A stretch of 49,855 nucleotides of DNA from Anaerolineales bacterium UBA1429 (GCA_002329325.1 DCTX01000027.1:1-49855), one strand, 5' to 3'; numbered from the stretch's first letter, positions 1 to 9,100 are shown. Notes: generated by a model from the letters alone, not told the origin. Translations and numbers: made by a program.

Positions 1-1
1 C

Positions 2-1147
2 AAGACCAACCTCGATGAGTTCGCGATGGGATCATCCACCGAGACCTCGGCGTTCGGGCCGACCCGCAATCCGTGGGACCTCGGCCGCATCCCGGGCGGG
101 TCCGGCGGTGGCTCCGCGGCAGCGCTGGCCGCGTTCGAGGCGCCGCTGGCGATCGGCACCGATACCGGCGGTTCGATCCGCCAGCCCGCCTCGGTGACGG
201 GCACGGTGGGTGTCAAGCCGACCTACGGCGGGGTTTCCCGGTATGGGGTGATCGCGATGGCTTCGTCCCTCGACCAGCCCGGTCCCTGCGCCCGCACCGT
301 GTTGGACGCGGCGTTGCTGCACCAGGTGATAGCTGGTCATGATCCGGCCGACTCCACGTCCATTGCTGCCCCGGTGCCCGATGTGGTGAGTGCCGCCCGA
401 AAAGCCGACGTCAAGGGGCTGCGAATCGGCGTGGTGAGGGAGCTTGGCGGTGAGGGCTATGCCCCGGGCGTCGAGGCGCGCTTTGCGGCGGCGGTCGAAC
501 TGCTCGCGTCGCTGGGGGCCGAGATCGGGGAGGTCAGTTGTCCACATTTCGTCCACGCCTTCGCCGCGTACTACCTGATCATGCCGGCCGAGGTGTCCAG
601 TAACTTGGCCCGCTACGACGGTATGCGTTATGGCCTGCGGGTCGGCGACGACGGTCTGGCGTCCACCGAACAGGTGATGCGCGCCAGCCGGGCGGCCGGT
701 TTCGGTGACGAGGTGAAGCGGCGCATCATCATCGGCAGCTACGCGCTGTCTGCGGGCTACTACGACGCGTACTACGGCTCGGCCCAGAAGGTACGCACGC
801 TGATCCGCACCGACTTCGAGGCCGCCTTCCGGCAATGTGACGTGCTGGTCTCACCAGCCACCCCGACCACCGCCTTCCGGTTCGGTGAGCGCTTGACCGA
901 TCCGCTCGCGATGTACAAGTCCGACCTGTGCACGATCCCAGCGAACCTGGCCGGGAACGCTGCGGCCAGCGTCCCAATCGGGCTCGCCGACGAGGACGGT
1001 TTGCCGGTCGGGCTGCAGATCATGGCACCCGTCCTGGCCGATGACCGCTGCTACCTCGTGGGAGCAGCGGTGGAGGCCGGCCTCACCGAGCAGTGGGGCG
1101 GCCCACTGCTCGACCGCGTCCCGGCGTTGAAGGAGAAGGCACGATGA
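2..1147 (+). CDS. gatA: GatA, glutamyl-tRNA(Gln)/Asp-tRNA(Asn) amidotransferase subunit A (5' end cut off)
   Basis: This is the amidase subunit of GatCAB, which releases ammonia from glutamine so that GatB can convert misacylated Glu-tRNA(Gln) or Asp-tRNA(Asn). The window starts inside the gene; about the first 110 residues, including the catalytic lysine, are missing. Visible are the amidase-signature glycine/serine loop (GGSGGGSAA) and the segment DTGGSIRQPA with the nucleophilic serine. The gene ends in an ATGA overlap with gatB, so the two are translationally coupled. The protein reads like actinobacterial GatA (SSNLARYDGMRYGLRVGDDG, YALSAGYYDAYYGSAQKVR), unlike the rest of the window. 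The family call is certain; the lineage call is by eye. Confidence 0.96.
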   Translation, partial: KTNLDEFAMGSSTETSAFGPTRNPWDLGRIPGGSGGGSAAALAAFEAPLAIGTDTGGSIRQPASVTGTVGVKPTYGGVSRYGVIAMASSLDQPGPCARTVLDAALLHQVIAGHDPADSTSIAAPVPDVVSAARKADVKGLRIGVVRELGGEGYAPGVEARFAAAVELLASLGAEIGEVSCPHFVHAFAAYYLIMPAEVSSNLARYDGMRYGLRVGDDGLASTEQVMRASRAAGFGDEVKRRIIIGSYALSAGYYDAYYGSAQKVRTLIRTDFEAAFRQCDVLVSPATPTTAFRFGERLTDPLAMYKSDLCTIPANLAGNAAASVPIGLADEDGLPVGLQIMAPVLADDRCYLVGAAVEAGLTEQWGGPLLDRVPALKEKAR

Positions 1148-2658
1148 ACGGCCTGGATGAACTGCTGGACTACGACGAGGTGATGGCCACCCATGATGTG
1201 GTCATCGGCTTGGAGGTGCACGTCGAGCTCGACACCAAGTCGAAGATGTGGTGCGGCTGCAGCACCGATTTCGGCGCTGCACCCAACTCGCACACCTGCC
1301 CGGTCTGCCTCGGGCTGCCCGGCTCGCTACCCGTCGTGAACCGGACGGCTGTCGAGTCGGCCATCCGGATCGGCCTGAGCCTGGGCTGCCAGATCGCCGA
1401 GTGGTGCCGGTTCGCTCGGAAGAACTACTTCTACCCGGATATGACGAAGAACTACCAGATCTCGCAGTATGACGAACCGCTGTGCTTCGACGGCGAAGTC
1501 GTCATCGTGGTCGACGGACAGCCTCAGGTGATCCCGATTGAGCGCGTGCACATGGAGGAGGACGCCGGTAAGACCTCCCACGTGGGCGGTGCGGGCCGGA
1601 TCCAGGGCGCCGACTACTCGCTGCTCGATTACAACCGGGCCGGCGTCCCGCTCATGGAGATCGTCACCAAACCGGTGCTGGGGACCGGGACGAAGGCTCC
1701 CGAAGTGGCACGCGAATACATGGCCTTCCTGCGAGAGCTGATGCGGGCACTCGGGGTCTCCCAGGCCCGGATGGAACGCGGCAACATGCGCTGCGACGCC
1801 AACGTGTCCTTGATGCCCAAAGGCTCCGACGAACTCGGGACGCGTACCGAGACGAAGAACATCAACTCGCTGAAGTCGGTCGAGGCGGCGCTGCGGTATG
1901 AGATCTGCCGGCAGGGCGCCGTGCTGAAAAGGGGCGGCCGGGTCGTCCAGGAGACTCGGATGTGGCATGAGGAGGGGTACACCACCGCAGGCCGCTCGAA
2001 AGAGACCGCTGAAGACTATCGCTACTTCCCCGAGCCCGACCTGCCGCCGGTGGAGCTAGACGATGCCCAACGGCAGGCCATCGCCGCGCGTCTGCCCGAG
2101 CTGCCCGATGCCAAGCGCCGGCGCTTTGTGGCGGAGCTGGGCATCCGCGAGGAGGACGCCCGCCTGCTGACCGAGGACCGCTCCGTGGCCGATTACTGCG
2201 AGGAGACGGTGCAGGCCGCCACGGGGCGCGTGCCCGCCCAGATCGTGGCCAACTGGATGGTGGGCGAGATCTTTCGGCTGCTGCGCGATAGCGGCCAGGA
2301 GATCGGTCAGATCAACGTGCGCCCCCAGGGCCTCGCCGAGCTGCTGGGCCTGCTCCAGGAGGGCGCCATCAACGGCACCGTGGCCAAAGAGGTGTTGGAC
2401 GAGATGTTCGCCAGCGGCGCGGACGCGGGCGCCATCGTGGAGCGGCGCGGCTTGCGGCAGATCAACGACCAGGAGGCGCTGGCCGCTGCCGTGCGCGATG
2501 TGATCGCCGCGCACCCAGGACCCGTGCAGCAGTACCTGGATGGCAAGCAGCAGGTGCTGGGCTTCTTGATCGGGCAGGTGATGCGCGCCACCCGCGGGCA
2601 GGCCAACGTCCAGATCGTGACCGAGCTGCTCAACCAGGAACTGGCGCGGCTGCGCTGA
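1144..2658 (+). CDS. gatB: GatB, amidotransferase subunit B, apparently mosaic
   Basis: GatB activates and amidates the misacylated tRNA. The start at 1144 is preferred over an in-frame start at 1093 because it follows an AAGGAGAAG ribosome-binding site and overlaps the gatA stop as ATGA. The 504-aa length is normal. The catalytic domain has GLEVHVELDTKSKM, CxCPVCLGLPG-type cysteines and RKNYFYPDM; the C-terminal helical/YqeY tail ends in ATRGQANVQIVTELL. Up to DYRYFPEPDL (2014-2040) the wording is actinobacterial (IAEWCRFARKNYFYPDM, MWHEEGYTTAGRSKE). From PPVELDD onward it is Chloroflexota/Firmicutes-like (LPELPDAKRRRF, GKQQVLGFLIGQVM). The frame is intact, so a functional hybrid is possible; an assembly chimera is equally possible. 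Confidence 0.95.
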   Translation: MNGLDELLDYDEVMATHDVVIGLEVHVELDTKSKMWCGCSTDFGAAPNSHTCPVCLGLPGSLPVVNRTAVESAIRIGLSLGCQIAEWCRFARKNYFYPDMTKNYQISQYDEPLCFDGEVVIVVDGQPQVIPIERVHMEEDAGKTSHVGGAGRIQGADYSLLDYNRAGVPLMEIVTKPVLGTGTKAPEVAREYMAFLRELMRALGVSQARMERGNMRCDANVSLMPKGSDELGTRTETKNINSLKSVEAALRYEICRQGAVLKRGGRVVQETRMWHEEGYTTAGRSKETAEDYRYFPEPDLPPVELDDAQRQAIAARLPELPDAKRRRFVAELGIREEDARLLTEDRSVADYCEETVQAATGRVPAQIVANWMVGEIFRLLRDSGQEIGQINVRPQGLAELLGLLQEGAINGTVAKEVLDEMFASGADAGAIVERRGLRQINDQEALAAAVRDVIAAHPGPVQQYLDGKQQVLGFLIGQVMRATRGQANVQIVTELLNQELARLR

Positions 2659-2722
2659 GCCGCCGGCGCCCGCGCACCCGTCCCCTCGCCTCTCGCCGCC
2701 CCGTGGTGCCCTGGCGCACCAA

Positions 2723-2751
2723 TTGGGGCGCGTCCCTCTGTGTGCTATACT
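2723..2751 (+). promoter_or_regulatory. Promoter for the C-terminal processing protease gene
   Basis: TTGGGG at 2723-2728, a 17-bp spacer and TATACT at 2746-2751 with an upstream TGC (extended -10). The predicted transcript start near 2758 lies downstream of an in-frame GTG at 2740, which supports translation starting at 2815 instead. Confidence 0.6.
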
Positions 2752-2814
2752 TGGCTCATCCACATAGCACAGTCACCCCTGGGGCCGCGCCAGGGTGCAG
2801 AAAGATTGACACCG

Positions 2815-4077
2815 ATGCAGAATCCACCCATCCACAAGAGATCATCATCCGCCGCGCGCATCATCCTGACGCTGGTCGTGGCGTCTTTCCTGCTGTTGGT
2901 CGGTTTTGGCGGCGGCGTGGCCGCCATGTGGGTTCTGGGTCCTGACATCAAGGGGCTGGTGGCCAGCACACGGCAGCAGCCGACGGTGGTCGAGCAGGAG
3001 CAGGCCACCCTCGGCAAGCAGCTCGGTCTGCTGGAGCAGATCTGGGGGATCCTGCAGGAGGAGTATATCGAGCCGGAGCAGCTCGTCCCGCAGGAGATGG
3101 TCTATGGCGCCGCCTCTGGGTTTGTCTCCTCCCTGGGCGATCCGCACACCACGTTTGTGGAGCCGGTGCGCGCCGCCATCATCGAAGAGGATATGCAGGG
3201 CACCTTTGAGGGCATCGGCGCCACCGTCGAGATGCGCGATGGCGTGCTCACCATTGTGCGCCCCCTGCCCAACAGCCCTGCCGTGCGCGCCGGAATCGAA
3301 GCGGACGACCAGGTGCTGGAGGTGGATGGTCAATCCATCGAGGGGCTCGACATTATGGAAGCGATCACGCTGATCCGCGGGCCGCGCGGCACCGAGGTGC
3401 GCCTGCTGTTGCGCCGTGAGGGCATCGCGGACCCCTTTGAGGTCACCGTCACCCGCGACCGCATCGAGGTGCAGATCTCAGAGGCGCGCATGCTGGAAGG
3501 CGACGTGGCCTACCTGAGCCTGACCGAGTTCAACGCCGTCTCGGCCCAACAGGTGCGCAACAACCTGCGGGAACTGATGGGCCAGAACCCCAAGGGTCTG
3601 ATCCTGGATCTGCGCAACAATCCGGGCGGCTACCTCCAGATGGCCGTCGAGATCGCCAGCGAGTTCCTGCCCCGGGGCACCCTGGTCGTGACCGAGGCCG
3701 AGCGCGACCAGCCCGATCGCGAGCTGCGGGCGAGCCGCGGCGGCCTGGCCCTGGATGTGCCTCTGGTGGTGCTGGTGAACGGCGGCAGCGCCAGCGCCTC
3801 CGAGATCGTGGCCGGAGCCATCCAGGATCATGAACGGGGGATCCTCGTGGGCGAGACGACCTATGGCAAGGGCTCGGTGCAGCAGACCCACACCCTCGCC
3901 GACGGGTCGAGCCTGCGCGTCACCATCGCCAAGTGGGTGCTGCCGGGCGGCCGCATCCTCAACGGCGACGGGCTGGAGCCTGACATCAGCGTCTCCACCA
4001 CGCCGGACGAGGTGGCGGAAGGGCGCGACGTTCAGCTCGAGCGCGCCGTAGAGTACCTGTTGCAGCCCGCATCCTAG
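2815..4077 (+). CDS. S41-family C-terminal processing peptidase (CtpA/Prc type)
   Basis: A membrane-anchored serine protease that trims or degrades envelope proteins by recognising their C-termini. Of 420 residues, an N-terminal membrane segment covers about 15-40, a PDZ domain about 130-205, and the S41 catalytic domain follows. The Ser/Lys dyad is visible as S327 in GGSASASE and K352 in TTYGKGSVQQ, with the 25-residue spacing typical of the family. ILDLRNNPGG is the S41 core strand. The start ATG lies about 57 nt after the predicted transcript start. smpB follows 9 bp downstream, so the two are probably co-transcribed. I do not assign a specific symbol because several Ctp paralogues usually coexist. 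Confidence 0.93.
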   Translation: MQNPPIHKRSSSAARIILTLVVASFLLLVGFGGGVAAMWVLGPDIKGLVASTRQQPTVVEQEQATLGKQLGLLEQIWGILQEEYIEPEQLVPQEMVYGAASGFVSSLGDPHTTFVEPVRAAIIEEDMQGTFEGIGATVEMRDGVLTIVRPLPNSPAVRAGIEADDQVLEVDGQSIEGLDIMEAITLIRGPRGTEVRLLLRREGIADPFEVTVTRDRIEVQISEARMLEGDVAYLSLTEFNAVSAQQVRNNLRELMGQNPKGLILDLRNNPGGYLQMAVEIASEFLPRGTLVVTEAERDQPDRELRASRGGLALDVPLVVLVNGGSASASEIVAGAIQDHERGILVGETTYGKGSVQQTHTLADGSSLRVTIAKWVLPGGRILNGDGLEPDISVSTTPDEVAEGRDVQLERAVEYLLQPAS

Positions 4078-4086
4078 GAAAGACCC

Positions 4087-4578
4087 ATGTCCCCAAGAAG
4101 CCAGAAGCAGGATCAAGAGTCGGCCGCCAACCGGACCATCAGCCGGAACCGCAAGGCGTTCCACGACTATCATATCAGCGAGACCTTGGAGGCCGGCCTG
4201 GTGCTGCAGGGGTCCGAGATCAAGTCGATCCGGGCAGGCAGCGTGAACCTGCGCGATAGTTATGTCGCCTTTCGCGATGGCGAGGCATGGCTGGTGGGCG
4301 CCCACATCGCGGGCTATCACGAGGCCAGCTACCAGGATCACGATCCCCGGCGTGACCGCAAGCTCCTCCTGCACAGGCGCGAGATCCAGCGCCTGCGGGG
4401 CCAGGTGGAGCAGCGCGGGTTCACCGTGGTGCCCACCCGCCTATACCTCAAGGACAACCGGGCCAAGGTCGAGATCGGCCTGGCCAAAGGCAAGCACACC
4501 TATGACAAGCGGGAGAGCTTGCGCGAGCGGGACAGCGATCGAGAGATGGAGCGCGCCATCAAGGAATCCTACCGCTAG
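4087..4578 (+). CDS. smpB: SmpB, tmRNA-binding protein
   Basis: SmpB binds the tRNA-like end of tmRNA and brings it to stalled ribosomes for trans-translation. The 163-aa length is standard. Family blocks are present: NRKAFHDYHI, LVLQGSEIKSIRAGSVNL, YVAFRDGEAWL, and the basic C-terminal tail with KGKHTYDKRESLRERD, which becomes helical in the ribosomal mRNA channel. The ATG follows a TAGGAAAG ribosome-binding site directly behind the protease stop. Its RNA partner ssrA is encoded 1.1 kb downstream on the same strand, separated only by an oppositely oriented mtnP. A perfect palindromic terminator follows the gene. Confidence 0.97.
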   Translation: MSPRSQKQDQESAANRTISRNRKAFHDYHISETLEAGLVLQGSEIKSIRAGSVNLRDSYVAFRDGEAWLVGAHIAGYHEASYQDHDPRRDRKLLLHRREIQRLRGQVEQRGFTVVPTRLYLKDNRAKVEIGLAKGKHTYDKRESLRERDSDREMERAIKESYR

Positions 4579-4606
4579 GCCGAGGGCGAGAACGCCGGCG
4601 TGACAG

Positions 4607-4638
4607 GCGGCTCGCAGATGCATCTGCGAGCCGCTTTT
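4607..4638 (+). terminator. Rho-independent terminator after smpB
   Basis: A perfect 28-bp palindrome (4607-4634; arms GCGGCTCGCAGATG and its complement) is followed by TTTT. It lies between smpB and the convergent mtnP. Only the plus strand has the T-run. Confidence 0.85.
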
Positions 4639-4651
4639 GCATGCGGAGGGA

Positions 4652-5524
4652 TTAGCCGAAGTACTTGCCGACCAACGGCCAGAGGGTCTGCAGCCGCTCG
4701 GGCGGGATGGCGTCGCGTTGGGTGATGATGGCGCTGGCCAACGCGACGCCACAGGCGCAGGCCTCGTGGCTGGCGGCGATGCGCGGTAGCGCCGCGGCCA
4801 CGATGGCGCGGGCGTTCTCGACGTTGGCCTGCAGGTTGTTCACCACCATTTCCACCGTCACCGACTCTTCCGATTCATGCCAGCAATCATAGTCGGTGAC
4901 CATGGCCAGGGTGCAATAGCAGATCTCGGCCTCACGGGCCAGCTTGGCCTCCGGCAGGGCCGTCATGCCGATCAGGTCGGCGCCCATCTGGCGGTGCCAT
5001 TGGGATTCGGCCCGGGTGGAGAACTGGGGGCCCTCCATCACCACCAGGGTGCCGCCCTCGTGGACCGCGGCGCCCATCACCTCGCGGGCGGCCTCGCCCA
5101 CGATCTTGCGCAGGGCCGGGCAATAGGGCTCGGCAAAGGCCACGTGGGCCACGATGCCCTGCCCAAAGAAGGTCGCGGGCCGCTGCCCCCTGGTGCGATC
5201 CACCAGTTGGTCGGGGATGACCACATGGCGCGGGGCGAGGGCTTCGCGCAGGCTGCCCACGGCGCTGATGGAGATGATCTGGCGCACCCCAAGGGTCTTG
5301 AGAGCCCAGATGTTGGCCCGCGCCGGCAGCTCGCTGGGGCTGATCCGGTGGCCCGGGCCGTGGCGCGGCAGGAAGGCGGCCCGCACACCGTTCAGCGCCC
5401 CCACCACGATCTCGCCGCTGGGCGGGCCGAAAGGCGTCTCAACGCGATGCCGCTCCACATCCTGCAGGCCCGCGATCTCGTACAGGCCGCTGCCGCCGAT
5501 GATTCCCACGTTCGCTACAGGCAC
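4652..5524 (-). CDS. mtnP: S-methyl-5'-thioadenosine phosphorylase (MTAP)
   Basis: It splits methylthioadenosine with phosphate into adenine and methylthioribose-1-phosphate, the first step of methionine salvage after polyamine synthesis. The 290-aa chain has GIIGGSGLY at the N-terminus, the phosphate/ribose segment RHGPGHRISPSE, MEGPQFSTRAES, and the base-binding loop TDYDCWHES, which is the MTAP rather than the PNP form. A longer frame begins at 5617, but a GTG at 5524 sits 7 nt after AAGGAGG and is the better start. A TATAAT promoter lies 65 bp upstream. The gene stands alone between smpB and ssrA, and no other salvage gene is in the window. Confidence 0.9.
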   Translation of the reverse strand: MPVANVGIIGGSGLYEIAGLQDVERHRVETPFGPPSGEIVVGALNGVRAAFLPRHGPGHRISPSELPARANIWALKTLGVRQIISISAVGSLREALAPRHVVIPDQLVDRTRGQRPATFFGQGIVAHVAFAEPYCPALRKIVGEAAREVMGAAVHEGGTLVVMEGPQFSTRAESQWHRQMGADLIGMTALPEAKLAREAEICYCTLAMVTDYDCWHESEESVTVEMVVNNLQANVENARAIVAAALPRIAASHEACACGVALASAIITQRDAIPPERLQTLWPLVGKYFG

Positions 5525-5588
5525 AGGTGCACCTCCTTGGCTTGGGTGTGGCCCAGGGCTGTGGCAGGCCGGGCCGTCGGACAGGGGC

Positions 5589-5617
5589 ATTATAGCGGGG
5601 CCGGGCCGAGGCGGCAA
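5589..5617 (-). promoter_or_regulatory. Promoter for mtnP
   Basis: On the minus strand, TTGCCG (5612-5617), a 17-bp spacer and a consensus TATAAT (5589-5594). It lies just upstream of the chosen GTG start and its ribosome-binding site. Confidence 0.65.
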
Positions 5618-5663
5618 TCACAGGGGCGGCCGCCCGCGGGGGCATCGCTGCGGCCCGGGTTGT

Positions 5664-5692
5664 TTGTCCGCGGTTGGCCGCCGTGCTATAAT
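5664..5692 (+). promoter_or_regulatory. Promoter for tmRNA
   Basis: TTGTCC at 5664-5669, a 17-bp spacer and TATAAT at 5687-5692 with TGC directly upstream. The mature 5' end at 5704 lies 12 nt downstream, leaving room for a short RNase P-processed leader. Confidence 0.75.
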
Positions 5693-5703
5693 GTGTTCGC
5701 AAT

Positions 5704-6096
5704 GGGGATGAAAGGTTTCGACAGGGAGGGCTGGTCAGCGGCTGCAAGCCGAGGCGCCTCAACCTCGTAAATCAGGGGCAAACAAATCAAGTGCCAACAC
5801 AAGCACAACTCCGGCTTTCGCTCTCGCCGCGTAATAGCGACAGAGCATAGCCACTGACCGACAGCGTCGGTCACGTCTGCCCTCTTGCTTATCCCGAGAG
5901 CGGGGGCGCAGGCGACGACTAAATCGGGATGCGGTCGAGATGACGCCGATGGGCTCGACCCAAGATGCATCGGCTGGTAGGCGCTGAAATCTGTCGTTCG
6001 AGGACAGGCCTACGAGACCCTATGGGAACGAACAAGCTTGTAGACGCCTCTGGCTGAACTCTTTGGACGCGGGTTCGATTCCCGCCATCTCCACCA
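5704..6096 (+). ncRNA. ssrA: tmRNA (10Sa RNA)
   Basis: This RNA acts as both tRNA-Ala and mRNA to rescue stalled ribosomes and tag the stalled peptide for proteolysis. The 5' end GGGGATGAAAGGTTTCGAC and the 3' end TTCGATTCCCGCCATCTCC-ACCA form the tRNA-like domain: GGGGAUG pairs with CAUCUCC, with one G-U. The T-arm has GGGTTCGATTCCC, and CCA is encoded. The 393-nt length and a single, non-permuted arrangement are normal. The tag frame begins at 5793. The intervening pseudoknot region contains several complementary GC-rich segments. SmpB is encoded just upstream. A 13-bp hairpin follows the 3' end. Confidence 0.97.
5793..5834 (+). other. tmRNA-encoded proteolysis tag
   Basis: After the AAATCAAGT upstream element the resume codon GCC opens a 13-codon frame reading ANTSTTPAFALAA, followed by tandem stops TAA TAG. 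The hydrophobic ALAA end is the universal degron recognised by ClpXP-type proteases. The middle (TSTTP) is lineage-specific and useful for placing the organism. Confidence 0.92.
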
Positions 6097-6102
6097 AACG
6101 CA

Positions 6103-6132
6103 ACGGCCTCGCCCCCACAGGGGCGAGGCCGT
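6103..6132 (+). terminator. Hairpin after tmRNA, probable terminator
   Basis: A perfect 13-bp GC-rich stem (6103-6115 with 6120-6132) has a CACA loop and begins 7 nt after the tmRNA CCA end. No clear T-run follows on the plus strand. On the minus strand it lies downstream of the subtilase stop and is followed by TGCGTTTGG, so it may serve both genes. Confidence 0.65.
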
Positions 6133-6169
6133 CGTCATGGGCGACAGACTCGCGTCAGGCCACGATGGG

Positions 6170-9100
6170 CTAGCGCAGGATCGCTGGCAGGTAGATCCGC
6201 TGCCTCACCAACGTGCTGACTCGCCGCTGGAAGGTCTCCCCCTCCACGGCGAACTCGGCCGCCGCCTCCACGGTATAGGGCCCCGCCAGCGCCGGCTCGA
6301 TCTCCACCGTCAGCTGGGCCACGTGGGTCTCGCCGGGCCCCAGCTCGCCCGACCAGGTCAGGGCCTCCCCGTCCCAAGTCGCCTGGCTGTGCCCCGCGTA
6401 GGTCGTGTGGATCGGCAAGGGCAGCGTGAAGGCCCCCGCGACGGTGATCGGCTCCGTGTTGGCGACGGTGACGGTGTACTCCAGCAGGTCGCCCGGCGCG
6501 GCGAGCGTCTGATCCACGGCCAGGTCCGACGCGCCCCCGGAAAAGACGCGCACGCTCCCCTGCCCCACGGCCTTGTGCCCCAGGACATCGGTGGCCTCGA
6601 CGGTGACCGTGTAGCTGCCCGTCTCCTCAAAGAGCACGTGCACTTGGGGCCCTGGGCTCTCGACCAGGCGTTCCCCGCCGCCGCCCTCGACCCGCCAGCG
6701 ATAGCCTGCCATGGCGGCCCCCACAGACGAAGTCGCCGTGGCCTCTAGCCGTGCTAGGGCGAAAGGCCCGCCCGTCAGGCCCTCATGAACCTCCACCTGC
6801 ACCTCGTCCAGCAGCCAATCCAGTTGGCGATCCAGCAGCTCGGCAGCCGTCGCAACGCCGGAGCGCTCGTTGACGCCCTCCAGCCCAAAGGACTGGTGCA
6901 GGACGCGATAGGGCGTGCTCGGCTCGGGGCGCTCCAGGGTGGGCTCCTCCGCCTTGGCCAGCATGACGAGGCCCTGCCCCAGCGGAGCCGCGTTCAGCGC
7001 CGCGGCGACGGGCTGCACCAGCGCAGCGTCATACCCTTGAGGCGAGCCGCCCAGGCCCAGCTCGTCCAGGCTGGTCTGGTTGTGCATCCCCGTGCCCACC
7101 GGCCCCAGATCCAGGCTCATCCCCTGCAGGAAGGCGCCCGCCAGACCTGCCACGGCCACGGCCTCTGCCGGGGCGCCGCTCCCGCCGAAAACGTCATCCT
7201 GCAGCCAGTGGGCGCCCAGGTAGCCGTGGTACAGCGCCGAGCGCCCCCACGTCAGCTCGGGATCCAGCCCGTTATCCGTCGCACTGGCCAGGTTCTGGCC
7301 CATGGCGAGCAGGCGCCCCCCGCCATCCAGGTAGCTCATCAGCAACTGCTGGTCTCGCGCCGTCGGCGGCGTGTGGTAGATAAAGGTGCCATCGGGGTTG
7401 CGCTTTTCGCCCACCGTCCACACAACGGCGGCATAGCGCTGCAGCGTCTCCAGATCGGGGAAGGTCTGTGCAGCGCCGTACAGGGCATCGGCGTCCCACA
7501 CATCATAGGCCACACCCAGCGCTTGCAGAGCCGCCTCGACGGCCGGGCGCGTGTTGGCGCCGCCGCCAGAGAACTCGGTATCGTTGTCGATCAGCAGAAT
7601 CCTGCCTGCCTCAGGCGTGGCCTGCGCATGGCCCCAGGCGGGCAGGCGGTAGGCGTCGCCGCCCTGCTCCAGGGTCACCATGGCCTCCACATCGCCCGTT
7701 CGGCCAGGGGCCACCTCCCAGGTGAGGGTAAAGGGGGTAGTCGCCCCCGCCGTGGTGGTGATCGTATCGGGGCCCGTCAGGCTCAGGCCCTCCGAAGGCG
7801 CGATCTGCACCTGCCAGGCGATGGGATCGCCCGCATCCCTCAGATCATGGACGTCCACCACGATCTGGCGGGCCACGCCCGCAGTCAGGGCGGGTTGCGA
7901 AAGGCTGGCCGGCGCAAAGAGCAGCGTCGGGTCGGCAGCCCGTGAGAGGTCCGCCATGCCGGCGCCGCGATCCAGCACGCCGGTCCAGCGCGGCAGCTCG
8001 CCGGGGGCGCCCAGCCGCGCCGTGCCCATGAGGGCGGCCTTGACCTCATCATGCCCCCAATCCGGGTGGGCCTGCAGCAGTCCCGCCGCCGCCCCGGCCA
8101 CGTGGGCCGCCGCCACGCTGCTACCCGAGAGCGCCACATATGCGGCGCCGGGCTGCGCCGCATCCCAGCCGGCTGCCACCACGCCCACGCCGGGCGCGAT
8201 GAGATCGGGCTTGAGCAGACGCAGGTAGGCCGGGCCTCGGCTGCTGGCGGGCGCCACCAGCTCGGGGCTATCGGAGAGCACCCGGCCCGTGGGGCTCAGG
8301 GCGATCTGCGGCGTGGCCCCCGGCTCCGCCAGCCAGGCCAGGAGCTGGGCGCCAACGCCGCCCGTCAGCATCGCCGTCGGGACCGTCACCTCTCCTGCAT
8401 CGCAATAGTCGCCCGTGCAGGCCATGTCAGAGACGGTGTCATCGGTGTTGTAGATCAGCACCAGGGCCGCTCCCGCCTGCTCGGCATGGTAGGCCTTGTC
8501 GGCAAAGGGGCAGCCGCCGCGCCTGACCAGGGCCGCCATGCCCGTCAGGTTCTGCCCCAGGGGCGCGCAGGCCAGATCGCCATCCTCCCCCGGGCCCGCT
8601 ACTGCCGCGAGGGACAGCGGGCCGACGGTCTGGCTGATCGGCGCGCCAAAGAGGGCGCGGCCATAGGGGCTCCCCTGGGCGCCGACGGTGATGGGCGTCT
8701 CCAGGCCGCCGGGGATGCGCCCGGCGGTGCCCTCGGCGGGGCCATCGTTGCCGGCGGGCGCCACGACGACGACGCCGGCCGCGGCGGCCGCGCGCAGCGC
8801 CTCGTCCACCGGCGCGCCCGCCAGGGCATTGGCCGGATCGCCGCTCCAGCCGCTGTACAGCACCTGGGCGCCGTCGGCCACGGCGTCCTCAATGGCCTGC
8901 AGGATCTCGGTGGTATAGGCGCGCTCCCGGCCATCGCTGGCCGCCGGGTAGAACACGCGATAGTTCATCAGATAGGCGCCCGGGGCCACGCCCGAGAACG
9001 ACCGCTCCTGCCCGTAGAGGGTCGCCGTAATCAGATTGCCCGCCGCCACAGCGGCCGCGTGGGTGCCATGGGGAGAGCCGGCGGCGCCGGGAGTTGGCGT

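Noticed and set aside
5686..5970. 94-aa minus-strand frame inside ssrA
   Set aside because: It lies in tmRNA structural sequence and has no protein-like features.
6060..6096. tRNA-like T-arm and acceptor with CCA
   Set aside because: It looked like the end of a tRNA gene but is the 3' end of tmRNA, pairing with 5704-5710.
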